This document shows positions 26,185 through 35,087 of a stretch of 64,000 nucleotides of DNA, piece by piece; position 1 is the first letter of the stretch, and every line of letters starts with the position of its first letter. The stretch comes from Pseudomonas sp. GOM6 (GTDB lineage Bacteria > Pseudomonadota > Gammaproteobacteria > Pseudomonadales > Pseudomonadaceae). The stretch spans positions 16,434 through 80,433 of the forward strand of contig NZ_JARPUS010000017.1 in NCBI RefSeq assembly GCF_029537485.1, given 5' to 3'. The notes under the pieces are model-generated. The model ran no database searches, had not been told where the DNA came from, and saw only the letters and a program-made list of their open reading frames with translations. The position numbers and the translations under genes were made by a program.

Positions 26185-27803
26185 CAGGCGCCCTGCCCAG
26201 CCAGGATCGACTTAGCCACCGCCTCGGCAACCTTGATGCCATCCACGCCCGCCGAGAGGATGCCACCGGCATAGCCGGCACCCTCGCCCGCCGGGTACAG
26301 CCCCTTGAGGTTGAGGCTCTGCAGGGTCTCGTGATCGCGGGTGATACGCACCGGCGAGCTGGTGCGGGTCTCGATACCCGTCAGTACCGCGTCGTTACGG
26401 TCGAAGCCGCGAATCTGCTTGCCGAACACCGGCAGCGCCTCGCGGATCGCCTCGATGGCGTACTCCGGCAGCGACGGCGCCAGGTCGCCCAGGCGCACGC
26501 CGGGCTTGTAGGACGGCTCGACCTCGCCGAACTCGCTGGAGGGCACGCCACGGATGAAGTCGCCCACCAGCTGCGCCGGGGCGCAGTAGTCACGTCCGCC
26601 CAGCTCGTAGGCGCGCGACTCCAGACGCTCCTGCAGCTCCACGCCAGCCAGCGGGCCGCCGGGGAAGTCCTGCTCCGGATTGATACCGACGACGATGCCG
26701 GCGTTGGCGTTGCGCTCGTTGCGCGAGTACTGGCTCATGCCGTTGGTGACCACCCGCTCCGGCTCGGAGGTGGCCGCCACCACGGTGCCGCCGGGGCACA
26801 TGCAGAAGCTGTAGACGGCGCGGCCATTGCTGGCCTGGTGCACCAGTTTGTAGTCGGCGGCGCCCAATTCCGGGTGGCCGGCGTACTTGCCCAAACGAGC
26901 CTGGTCGATCAGCGACTGCGGGTGCTCGATGCGGAAGCCCACGGCAAAGGGCTTAGCCTCGATGTACACGCCCTGGCGATGCAGCATGCGGAAGGTATCG
27001 CGCGAGCTGTGCCCCAGGGCCAGCACCACATGACGGCTGCGCAGGGTTTCGCCATTGTCCAGTACCACGCCTTCGAGTTGGCCGTCGTCGATCACCAGGT
27101 CAGTGACCTTGCTCTCGAAACGCACCTCGCCGCCCAGGGCGATGATCTCATCACGCATGGCAGCGACCACGCCGGTCAGGCGAAAGGTGCCGATGTGCGG
27201 CTTGCTGACGTACATGATCTCTTCCGGCGCGCCGGCGCGAACGAACTCGTGCATCACCTTGCGGCCGTAGAACTTCGGGTCCTTGATCTGGCTGTACAGC
27301 TTGCCGTCGGAGAACAGCCCTGCCCCGCCTTCGCCGAACTGCACGTTGGACTCGGGCGTCAGGGTCTTCTTGCGCCACAGCGCCCAGGTGTCCTTGGTGC
27401 GGCGACGCACATCCTTGCCGCGCTCCAGCACGATCGGCTTGAAGCCCATCTGCGCCAGCAGCAGCGCAGCGAACAGGCCACAGGGACCGAAGCCCACCAC
27501 CAGCGGGCGCTCGCTCAGATCGGCCGGCGCCTGGCCGACCGGGTAGTACTGGGTGTCCGGCGCCGGGCGGATGTTCTTGTCCTCGGCGAAGCGCGCCAGG
27601 ATCGCCGCCTCGTCGCGGGCTTCCAGGTCAATGATGTAGATGAACAGGATGACGCTGTTCTTCTTACGCGCATCGTAGCTGCGCTTGAACACGCTGAAGT
27701 TCAGAAGGTCGGCGTCGCGGATATTCAGGCGCTGGAGGATGGCGGCGCGCAGCTCCTCGGGGGCGTGGTCGAGGGGCAGGGACAGTTCATTGATGCGAAT
27801 CAT
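26184..27803 (-). CDS. FAD-dependent dehydrogenase-like protein (COG2509 type)
   Basis: A 539-residue NAD(P)/FAD-binding protein starting MIRINELSLPLDHAPEEL. A roughly 90-residue N-terminal domain with SFDARKK-like text (FSVFKRSYDARKKNSVIL) precedes a Rossmann FAD motif VVGFGPCGLFAALLLAQMG. The C-terminal AGEGAGYAGGILSAGVDGI signature closes the FAD site. This belongs to a conserved but biochemically uncharacterised family. It overlaps the downstream methyltransferase gene by one base, so an operon is likely. Confidence 0.87.
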   Translation of the reverse strand: MIRINELSLPLDHAPEELRAAILQRLNIRDADLLNFSVFKRSYDARKKNSVILFIYIIDLEARDEAAILARFAEDKNIRPAPDTQYYPVGQAPADLSERPLVVGFGPCGLFAALLLAQMGFKPIVLERGKDVRRRTKDTWALWRKKTLTPESNVQFGEGGAGLFSDGKLYSQIKDPKFYGRKVMHEFVRAGAPEEIMYVSKPHIGTFRLTGVVAAMRDEIIALGGEVRFESKVTDLVIDDGQLEGVVLDNGETLRSRHVVLALGHSSRDTFRMLHRQGVYIEAKPFAVGFRIEHPQSLIDQARLGKYAGHPELGAADYKLVHQASNGRAVYSFCMCPGGTVVAATSEPERVVTNGMSQYSRNERNANAGIVVGINPEQDFPGGPLAGVELQERLESRAYELGGRDYCAPAQLVGDFIRGVPSSEFGEVEPSYKPGVRLGDLAPSLPEYAIEAIREALPVFGKQIRGFDRNDAVLTGIETRTSSPVRITRDHETLQSLNLKGLYPAGEGAGYAGGILSAGVDGIKVAEAVAKSILAGQGA

Positions 27804-28013
27804 GGTGGTAATCCTGGCCGGTATCTCCGGCAAAGGAAGCAAAAGAGGCGGGGTAAGGCGCGAATTGTAGCCGCCGCCGCCCTGCCCTGTCAGGCCGAGT
27901 AGATGGGCGCCCTACCCGCCAGGTTTAACCTGCACGCCACTCTAGGCTTATACTTGCCGCCACTTTGCGGCCTCCAGGGCCGTATTTTTCTGATCCCCGC
28001 ACCTGGCTCCCCC

Positions 28014-28634
28014 ATGAAACGCTCCAAAAGCAGCAGCCGCTGGCTGAACGAACACGTCAACGATCCTTACGTCAAACGCGCGCAGAAGGACGGCTACCGC
28101 TCGCGCGCCAGCTACAAGTTGCTGGAGCTGAACGAGAAGGACAAGCTGATCCGCCCCGGCATGCTGGTGATGGACCTGGGCTCGGCGCCCGGCGGCTGGT
28201 CGCAGGTGGCGGGCAAGATCGTCGGCGACAATGGCCGGGTGATCGCCAGCGACATCCTGCCGATGGACCCGCTGGACAACGTCGATTTCATCCAGGGTGA
28301 CTTCACCGAAGACAGTGTGTTCCAGCAGATCCTCACCGTGCTCGACGGACGCCAGCCCGACCTGATCATCTCCGACATCGCGCCCAATATCAGTGGCGTC
28401 GCCATCGCTGACCAGGCCTCGTCGATGTACCTGGTCGAACTGACCCTCGACATGGTGCGTCAGGTGCTCAAGCCCGGCGGCAACTATGCGGTCAAGGTGT
28501 TCCAGGGCGAAGGTTCCGAGGCCTTCCTCAAGGACGTGCGCAGCTCGTTCGAGAAAGTGATGATCCGCAAGCCGGAAGCCTCCCGCCCACGCTCGCGCGA
28601 GGTGTACCTGGTCGGCAAGGGCTTCAAGGGCTAG
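28014..28634 (+). CDS. rlmE: 23S rRNA 2'-O-methyltransferase RlmE (FtsJ)
   Basis: Methylates U2552 of 23S rRNA late in 50S assembly. The 206-residue product starts MKRSKSSSRWLNEHVND. It has the SAM motif VMDLGSAPGGWSQV and the family K-D-K-E tetrad: Lys in SRASYKLLEL, Asp in ISDIAPN, Lys in YAVKVFQG and Glu in SREVYLV. In P. aeruginosa the gene sits next to ftsH; here it stands alone, so it may be a relocated or second copy. Confidence 0.92.
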   Translation: MKRSKSSSRWLNEHVNDPYVKRAQKDGYRSRASYKLLELNEKDKLIRPGMLVMDLGSAPGGWSQVAGKIVGDNGRVIASDILPMDPLDNVDFIQGDFTEDSVFQQILTVLDGRQPDLIISDIAPNISGVAIADQASSMYLVELTLDMVRQVLKPGGNYAVKVFQGEGSEAFLKDVRSSFEKVMIRKPEASRPRSREVYLVGKGFKG

Positions 28635-28642
28635 GCGCCGAT

Positions 28643-28673
28643 AGCGCCGGCATTCGTTCAACGCCGGCGCTTT
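28643..28673. terminator. Convergent terminator hairpin
   Basis: Perfect 9-bp GC-rich stem AGCGCCGGC/GCCGGCGCT with an 11-base loop between the convergent rlmE and hypothetical genes. It is suited to both directions, although only two T residues follow on the plus strand. Confidence 0.6.
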
Positions 28674-28676
28674 ACC

Positions 28677-29174
28677 TCAGGAACGGGCGCCTGCGGCGCC
28701 GCGCGCGTTCTTCTTCTCCAGGATCAGCGAAGCCTCGTTGTAGGCCTTCTGGAAAGCCTCGCCGCCGACCCAGCTCACTGCCGTATCCTCGTCTTCATCG
28801 TGGAACATCCCGCGATAGACGATCAGCAGCCCCATCATGAAGTCGATCGCCGACTCCTGCGACTCCTCGGCCACCACCAGCTCCAGCACCGGGTATTGCA
28901 GGAAGATCAGACACATCGCCAACAGGCTGATGTCTTCCCCCAGCTTCATCGCCTGAAACAGATCGTCGAAGTCGGCCGGATCGAAGCCCTTCTCCTCGAT
29001 GTCCTTGAAGTCGAAGGTACTCAGGTCGACTGCCACATCATCGAACGGCTCATTGACCAGCGGATTGGCCAACAGCGGATGCACGACGTTGGCCTTGGCC
29101 TTACCCACGCGATTCTGCTTGGCCTTGGCTTTGGCCCTCTGGGCGCGCTTGTGCTGTTTGTCTGGAGAGGCCAT
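28677..29174 (-). CDS. Conserved hypothetical protein with basic N-terminus
   Basis: A 165-residue protein I cannot assign. Residues 1-30 are strongly basic (KRAQRAKAKAKQNRVGKAKA), suggesting contact with nucleic acid or ribosomes. The rest is acidic, with hydrophobic helices (ISLLAMCLIFLQYPVLELVV) that look like an all-helical globular domain. There is no signal peptide. It has protein-like codon use matching its neighbours and ends 43 bases from rlmE on the opposite strand. Confidence 0.7.
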   Translation of the reverse strand: MASPDKQHKRAQRAKAKAKQNRVGKAKANVVHPLLANPLVNEPFDDVAVDLSTFDFKDIEEKGFDPADFDDLFQAMKLGEDISLLAMCLIFLQYPVLELVVAEESQESAIDFMMGLLIVYRGMFHDEDEDTAVSWVGGEAFQKAYNEASLILEKKNARGAAGARS

Positions 29175-29320
29175 GAGCGAGGTCCTTATTCGGTGTAGCC
29201 AAGTTCATGGCCAGGAGATAAGACGCAGATTGTATTCCGTCCGGGTCTGAAACGCTTAGGCGACTTGGACGGCAATGGCGGCTATCGGCCATTAGCAGCC
29301 ATTAAGGCAGGGCTATGGGG

Positions 29321-30814
29321 TCACCCATTCTTGGCACTAATAGATAGCTTTTGCTCAAAACCAATCAGTTCATGAATCTGGCTGCTGTGTGGGTCATAGA
29401 CCCATTCATGATCAAAAAGACTGGTTAAACGTTGAGTCATGTAGCAATCGCCTACAACTAGGGAATAGAAGCGGTTTCCATGAGTACGCTGCTGCTCAAT
29501 TTGCTGGCGTAGCTGCCCCGGCAAACTGGCCATGATGAAGTCTGAAATCATCAGTAGGTCAGCACGCTCATAGGTCTCGCTCTGCATCACACCCAGAGCA
29601 TGACCCAATGCAGGAATGGCATCCGTACCACCGTAAAAGGACATGCCCAGAAACTTGATCAATGCCTCCATGCCAAAGTCATCGCCAAGATCCAGCGTCT
29701 CGATGCCGGTGGAAAAGTTAATCAAATAGCATGCTCGCTTCTGCTGCCTGGCCTTGCCTGCAATGAAGAGCGCCACGGCTTTGGCAATCGTCTCAGGCAT
29801 ACCGTCCATAGAGCCGCTGGTGTCGACACAGATCACCATTGGCCCTTGTTTAGCCGCCTCTTCAACGCTGCGCAGCTCTTCCTTTTGGTGATGTTGTTGC
29901 ACGCGCTGAATGCCCTGCATGTCAAAACACATCAGGCGTGACTCGACGTACTTGAGGTCGAAAAGAATGGACGTTTCGGGTTCAGCCAGTAACGCCAACT
30001 CACTGGGCAGCACATGCTCGATATCACGCCCAAGGCGAATGCCGATGATCTCTTCCCGCGAATTGATATCCGGTAACTCTATGGCTTGCGTATAACGCAC
30101 CTGGGCACGCTCAATGCGCTCTGATAACTCCAACTGGCGCAGCTTGCCTAGCAGATCACATAGCGACCGAACACCTGGATCACTGGCCAGGTATTTAGCC
30201 CAACGCTGAAAGCGCTCGATCTCTTTTGCAGATAAGTTACCTTTGGACAGGTCAAGGAACAACCCAGAGTCCAACCCCAGCATTTCCAACTGCTGGTGAA
30301 GCTGTTGGAGTAACTGCAGAAATGCTTCGAGTTCCTCCATGAACTCCCGGCGCAGCATGGCTATACGCTCAAGCTCCCACTCTGCGCGCGCTTTATCCAT
30401 AGCCTTTTGCCATTCATCGCGCAAGAGTCGAGCGCTTACAGTGCTGTCTGTCCGACGTTTTCTCTCAACCGTCTCAGGGGCCGTCGCCGCTGCCAGTTCA
30501 CGCTGCCAAAAAGATTGATTGTCCGGCAGTTTGGCTGCGCGGCACAGCGCAACATAGTCCTCAACAGCCGCTGCTAGTTCTGCACTCGAAACAGGGGGGG
30601 ACTGATTCCGAGTTTGCCAGTTCGATAGTTCCTGCTCATACGATGCATAGGGAAACTCTGCATTCAGCTTCGCAGTCGAGGTCAGTTGCCACAGCCGAAT
30701 CCTCTCCTCTATGTGACCTGCAGCAGAATCCCAGTCCCTTAGTAGCGACGCGAATATACGTTGAACGTTATCGCCAATATCCTTAGCAGCGCTGGATATT
30801 GGGTCTAGCGGCAT
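29321..30814 (-). CDS. VWA-domain protein, ViaA-like
   Basis: A 497-residue protein with the layout of E. coli ViaA: a long helical N-terminal region (about residues 1-310, rich in coiled-coil patterns around 130-180) and a C-terminal von Willebrand A domain. The metal-ion site is intact as DTSGSM (331-336), GGTD and ISDF. ViaA partners the MoxR ATPase RavA, and here the ravA-like gene overlaps the start by 10 bases. Base composition is visibly less GC-rich than flanking genes. In E. coli the pair is tied to respiratory-complex or Fe-S assembly and membrane stress; its role here is not established. Confidence 0.88.
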   Translation of the reverse strand: MPLDPISSAAKDIGDNVQRIFASLLRDWDSAAGHIEERIRLWQLTSTAKLNAEFPYASYEQELSNWQTRNQSPPVSSAELAAAVEDYVALCRAAKLPDNQSFWQRELAAATAPETVERKRRTDSTVSARLLRDEWQKAMDKARAEWELERIAMLRREFMEELEAFLQLLQQLHQQLEMLGLDSGLFLDLSKGNLSAKEIERFQRWAKYLASDPGVRSLCDLLGKLRQLELSERIERAQVRYTQAIELPDINSREEIIGIRLGRDIEHVLPSELALLAEPETSILFDLKYVESRLMCFDMQGIQRVQQHHQKEELRSVEEAAKQGPMVICVDTSGSMDGMPETIAKAVALFIAGKARQQKRACYLINFSTGIETLDLGDDFGMEALIKFLGMSFYGGTDAIPALGHALGVMQSETYERADLLMISDFIMASLPGQLRQQIEQQRTHGNRFYSLVVGDCYMTQRLTSLFDHEWVYDPHSSQIHELIGFEQKLSISAKNG

Positions 30815-32343
30815 AGCTCTTCCAGCCGCTCGCAGTCCTTGATGCGAAGCTGTAAATCCTCGATTTGCTTCGCTATACCCAAGACTACCAAATTGACTTT
30901 ATCGGCGGGAACAAAGGGAGATGAAAGTTTTGACTTGTGAACCTTAAACTTACCCTCAACCTTACTTAGGGTGCGCTGAAACACATCCCTAATTTCCATG
31001 ACCGATTGCGATAGCGAAGAGATGAGGCGTGAATTTATATCTTTCTTTTTGTCGCCCTTATGAAATAAGACTGAAGGCTTAATTTTTGTTTTCTTATATT
31101 TTAAGCCGCCACTTTTATACTCAAGCAAACATGTACCCTGCCCATCAAATCTGCAATATATTTCCTTCTCTTCGTTTCCTTTTGCATCTACTGGATGAAA
31201 GGTGTCAGTCGACTTTAATTTGTCGCTACGAATGTATATCTCGAATTCTTCCGGGTGCTTATAATAAGAGTCCTCAGGGAGGAAGCTGACTTTTTGTTGG
31301 AAGAACTCATTACCACCAACACTAACTGTCTTGTAAACATTTTCCGAATGATAAAGCTCGGTATGAATTTCCTTATCGAGCATATCCTTTCGCTTATCCG
31401 TTTCAGCGAGATCAATCCCGCTATCAATCCCTGATGCCTTCACAGCATCCGCAACGATATCCCAGACGGCCTGTCGATTTTCTTCATGCGTCCATAGGCA
31501 ATGCTGCAGTAGTAAGGCGTCACTATGGTTGGTTTCCTTGCGCTCATTAAAGAAGGCTGCTGCCTTCATAAGCATCGCCGCACGCTGCCAGCGTCGGTCA
31601 GAGACATAAACTTTGAGTGTCTCGTATTGAAGCTCCAGCTGCTCGCGGATCAAATGAATGATGGTTAGCGTCTCAGCAGACAGCTTGACCTGCTGCGATT
31701 GCTCCATCCATTCAGCCCATTCGTTGGACTTCACCTGAATAGCCGAGGGGATGTCGATTTTGGCTTTGGTCGGTTTGTTATTGAGTAGCTGATCGAAGTG
31801 CTGGGTTTCCCGAATGGGCCCCGCCATCAGTCTCACAATAAAGCGGTCGTACAAGGCTTCAAGACCTTGATTGGCATCTGGTGTTTCGTTGGATGCCGCA
31901 ATCAGAGCCTTTAGTGGGGCTTTCTCAACGGCTTCACCATTACGGAACACATGCTCGTTAATCAACGTCAGCAGGGTATTCAAAATAGCGGGGCTGGATT
32001 TCCAGATTTCATCGAGGAAGGCGAACTCGGCCTTGGGCAGGTAATTATCTGTTTTGCGAATGTAGTGATCTTCTTTCAACGCCTTGATGGATACAGGGCC
32101 AAACACCTCTTCAGGTGTGCTGAAGCGGTTCATCAGGTATTCGAAATAGGTTGGCTGCTCAAATGCGCAGGCTATACGGCGAGAAATCAGACTCTTGGCC
32201 GTGCCTGGTGGCCCGTACAAAAAAGTATTCTGCCCGCAGAGCGCTCCCAGCAGAGATACCGCGATGATCTCTTCACGCTCAAACATTCCCGCGCTTACGC
32301 TGGCGACCAAATCACTGATACGTTTTTGCAAACCCACACTCAA
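30805..32343 (-). CDS. MoxR-family AAA+ ATPase, RavA-like
   Basis: A 512-residue ATPase. The N-terminal AAA+ module has Walker A GPPGTAKS (44-51), the family stretch FEYLMNRFSTPEEVFGP (67-83), Walker B FAFLDEI (107-113) and sensor-1 SNE (151-153). A helical lid with VSDRRWQRA follows, then a Lys-rich middle region (about 330-460) at the place of the RavA LARA domain but little like it, and a C-terminal coiled coil IEDLQLRIKDCERL. The middle part is markedly AT-rich. It forms an operon with the ViaA-like gene. Confidence 0.88.
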   Translation of the reverse strand: MSVGLQKRISDLVASVSAGMFEREEIIAVSLLGALCGQNTFLYGPPGTAKSLISRRIACAFEQPTYFEYLMNRFSTPEEVFGPVSIKALKEDHYIRKTDNYLPKAEFAFLDEIWKSSPAILNTLLTLINEHVFRNGEAVEKAPLKALIAASNETPDANQGLEALYDRFIVRLMAGPIRETQHFDQLLNNKPTKAKIDIPSAIQVKSNEWAEWMEQSQQVKLSAETLTIIHLIREQLELQYETLKVYVSDRRWQRAAMLMKAAAFFNERKETNHSDALLLQHCLWTHEENRQAVWDIVADAVKASGIDSGIDLAETDKRKDMLDKEIHTELYHSENVYKTVSVGGNEFFQQKVSFLPEDSYYKHPEEFEIYIRSDKLKSTDTFHPVDAKGNEEKEIYCRFDGQGTCLLEYKSGGLKYKKTKIKPSVLFHKGDKKKDINSRLISSLSQSVMEIRDVFQRTLSKVEGKFKVHKSKLSSPFVPADKVNLVVLGIAKQIEDLQLRIKDCERLEELCR

Positions 32344-32485
32344 CTCCTTGAATCCATTCGGCTGGTGATACCGAGACTATCCAGATTTATGGCGAATGGC
32401 CACTTTCTGGCTCTGCGCTTTTCTGCAACGGGTTGCGTCGGAGATCGTGTCAATGTCCGCTTTTGGCCGAAAGCAACTCATCCCC

Positions 32486-33367
32486 TCACCCCTGATGCAG
32501 CGCCCGGTAATGACTGGGCGCCATGCCCACCACCTTTCTGAACAGCCGCGAGAAGTAGTACGGGTCGTCGTAGCCGAGCTGCTCGGCGATCTGCCGCACT
32601 TCCAGGCTGCCCTGGTCGAGCAGGCGGCAGGCGTGGGCCATCTTCAGCTGGATGAAGTCCTGGATTGGCGCGTGGCCGGTCAGGGCGCGGTAGGTCTTGG
32701 CGAAGTGGAAGCGCGACAGTTTGAACTGCGCGGCCAGCTCATCGAGGTTGAGGCTGCCATGCAGGTGGCTGCGCATCACCGCCTGCACCGCGTCCACGTC
32801 CAGCACGCGGCCGGATTTCAGGGTAGTGCGCGCCGGCAGCACGGCCAGGGAGCTGAGCAGTGCCTGCAACTGGTGAGCGGCGTGAATGAAGTGAGCCGGA
32901 TTGAGGCCCTGGCGGTGCAGGCCAAGCAGTGCCTCGAAGTCCGCCAACAGGCGCGGCTGCACGCCAATGCGGCGCCTGCCGGGCTTGCCCAGCAGGCGGA
33001 TGAAATCCTCCCCCAGCGCGCCGTCGAAGTGTACCCAGTACAGGGTCCAGGGCCGCTCGGCACTGGTGCCGTAGGTATGGGCGTAGCCCTTGGGTAGCAG
33101 CATCAGGTCGCCGCCTCCCACGTCGATTCGTCCATCCCGACTGTCCAGCCAGCCACGCCCGGCGCGGCAGTAGATGAGCAGGTGATCGTCTGGGGCAACG
33201 CGCTGCATGCGGTGCCCTACGGCCTCCGGGTAGAAGCCCAGGGCCAGCGGATAGCAGCCCGTAGACAGTGGATGGCGCGCCAGCACGCGCCGCAGCCGGG
33301 GTGGCACGATGAAGCGCAGGCCGTTGGCCGGTAGCGGCCAGTTGGAGGTTTCCACCGCGGCGTTCAT
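32486..33367 (-). CDS. mmsR: AraC-family activator of the valine operon (MmsR)
   Basis: A 293-residue regulator with a cupin-type N-terminal sensor (LLIYCRAGRGWLDSRDGRI, then MLLPKGYAHTYGT) and a C-terminal AraC domain with LDELAAQFKLSRFHFAKTYR and RQIAEQLGYDDPYYFSRLFR. It is divergent from mmsA with 118 bases between, the arrangement known in P. aeruginosa, where MmsR activates mmsAB. The name rests on this position plus family. Confidence 0.88.
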   Translation of the reverse strand: MNAAVETSNWPLPANGLRFIVPPRLRRVLARHPLSTGCYPLALGFYPEAVGHRMQRVAPDDHLLIYCRAGRGWLDSRDGRIDVGGGDLMLLPKGYAHTYGTSAERPWTLYWVHFDGALGEDFIRLLGKPGRRRIGVQPRLLADFEALLGLHRQGLNPAHFIHAAHQLQALLSSLAVLPARTTLKSGRVLDVDAVQAVMRSHLHGSLNLDELAAQFKLSRFHFAKTYRALTGHAPIQDFIQLKMAHACRLLDQGSLEVRQIAEQLGYDDPYYFSRLFRKVVGMAPSHYRALHQG

Positions 33368-33485
33368 GGCGCCCTCTTTCTTGTTCGAATGCCAAGATCA
33401 TCCATCCACAGGGCAAGATCGTCAATCCACAGACGGCTTTTCGCCGGCTATAACAGGGGCAGACAAGAACAACAGGAGGCCGACG

Positions 33486-34979
33486 ATGCCCCAGGTGATC
33501 CCGCAGCTGATCGACGGACAGTGGCAAGCCAGCCACGCCCGCGAACTGATCGAAGTGACCGACCCCGCCACCCAGGAAGTCCTGGCCCTGGCGCCCAAGG
33601 CCACCCACGAGGAAATCGAGGCGGCGATCGCCAGCGCCAAGACGGCCTTCCTCAGCTGGCGCGAAGTACCGGTACCGGAACGCGCGCGCCTGATGCTGCG
33701 CTACCAGCACCTGCTCAAGGAGCATCACGACGAGCTGGCCGAGATTCTCGCCGCGGAAACCGGCAAGACCTTCGCTGATGCCAAGGGCGATGTCTGGCGC
33801 GGCATCGAGGTGGCGGAGCACGCCGCCAACATCTGCAGCCTGATGATGGGCGAGACGGTGGGGAACGTCGCCCGCGAGATCGACACCGCCAGCTATATCC
33901 AGCCTCTAGGTGTTTGCGTCGGCATCACCCCGTTCAACTTCCCGGCGATGATTCCGCTGTGGATGTTTCCGCTGGCCATCGCCTGCGGTAACACCTTCAT
34001 TCTCAAACCCTCCGAGCAGGACCCGCTGACGCCGAACAGGCTCGCAGAACTGTTCCTCGAAGCCGGCGCGCCCAAGGGTGTGCTGCAGGTGCTGCACGGT
34101 GGTCGCGAAGTGGTCGATGCCCTGCTGGTGCACGAGGACATCCGCGCCATTTCCTTCGTCGGCTCTGTGCCGGTGGGCCAGCACATCTACCGCACCGGCA
34201 CCCAGCACCTGAAGCGCGTACAGGCCTTCGCCGGCGCCAAGAACCACATGGTGATCATGCCCGACGCGCCCAAGGATCAGGTCATCAGCAACCTGCTCGG
34301 CGCCAGCTGCGGCGCCGCCGGCCAGCGCTGCATGGCGATCAGCGTGGCGGTGTTCGTCGGCGAATCTAAAGCCTGGATCGACGAGCTGGCCGCGCAGATG
34401 GCCGAGCTCAGGCCCGGTCACTGGAAAGACGCCGGTTCCGCCTACGGCCCCCTGATCAGCCAGCAGGCCAAGCAGCGCGTGCAGAAGCTGATCGCCGAGG
34501 GCAAGGCCGAAGGCGCCGAGTGCCTGCTAGACGGCTCGCAGTGCGAGGTGGCCGGCTACCCCAACGGCAACTGGCTGGGCCCGACCCTGTTCCGTGGCGT
34601 CACCACCAAGATGAGCCTGTACCGCGAGGAAATCTTCGGCCCGGTGCTGGTGTGCATGGAGGTCGACACACTGGAACAGGCCATCGAGCTGGTCAACGCC
34701 AGTCCCTATGGCAATGGCACCAGTATCTTCACCCGCTCCGGCGGTGCCGCAAGGCACTATCAGCACGCGGTGGAAGTCGGCCAGGTGGGCATCAACGTGC
34801 CGATTCCAGTGCCGCTGCCGTTCTTCTCCTTCACCGGCTGGAAGGGTTCGTTCTATGGCGACCTGCACGCCTACGGCAAGCAGGCGGTGCGCTTCTACAC
34901 CGAGACCAAGACGGTCACCAGCCGCTGGTTCGATGACACACCGGTCAGTGGCCCGAACATGACCATTCAGCTGAAGTGA
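33486..34979 (+). CDS. mmsA: Methylmalonate-semialdehyde dehydrogenase (CoA-acylating)
   Basis: Converts methylmalonate semialdehyde to propionyl-CoA at the end of valine degradation. The 497-residue product starts MPQVIPQLIDGQW after AGGAGG. It shows the N-terminal cofactor region GVCVGITPFNFPAMIPLWM, the general FVGSVPVGQ glycine motif and the nucleophilic Cys in GAAGQRCMAISVAV. It is the first gene of the operon divergent from mmsR. Confidence 0.96.
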   Translation: MPQVIPQLIDGQWQASHARELIEVTDPATQEVLALAPKATHEEIEAAIASAKTAFLSWREVPVPERARLMLRYQHLLKEHHDELAEILAAETGKTFADAKGDVWRGIEVAEHAANICSLMMGETVGNVAREIDTASYIQPLGVCVGITPFNFPAMIPLWMFPLAIACGNTFILKPSEQDPLTPNRLAELFLEAGAPKGVLQVLHGGREVVDALLVHEDIRAISFVGSVPVGQHIYRTGTQHLKRVQAFAGAKNHMVIMPDAPKDQVISNLLGASCGAAGQRCMAISVAVFVGESKAWIDELAAQMAELRPGHWKDAGSAYGPLISQQAKQRVQKLIAEGKAEGAECLLDGSQCEVAGYPNGNWLGPTLFRGVTTKMSLYREEIFGPVLVCMEVDTLEQAIELVNASPYGNGTSIFTRSGGAARHYQHAVEVGQVGINVPIPVPLPFFSFTGWKGSFYGDLHAYGKQAVRFYTETKTVTSRWFDDTPVSGPNMTIQLK

Positions 34980-35087
34980 GACCTGACGCACCTCAATAAG
35001 AGACGACTAAGACGAAAAGACAATGCCTCCACGCTTGCCAGGGCTGCACAGTCGGTGCTGGCAAAACAACAACAAGGAGCCATTGCC

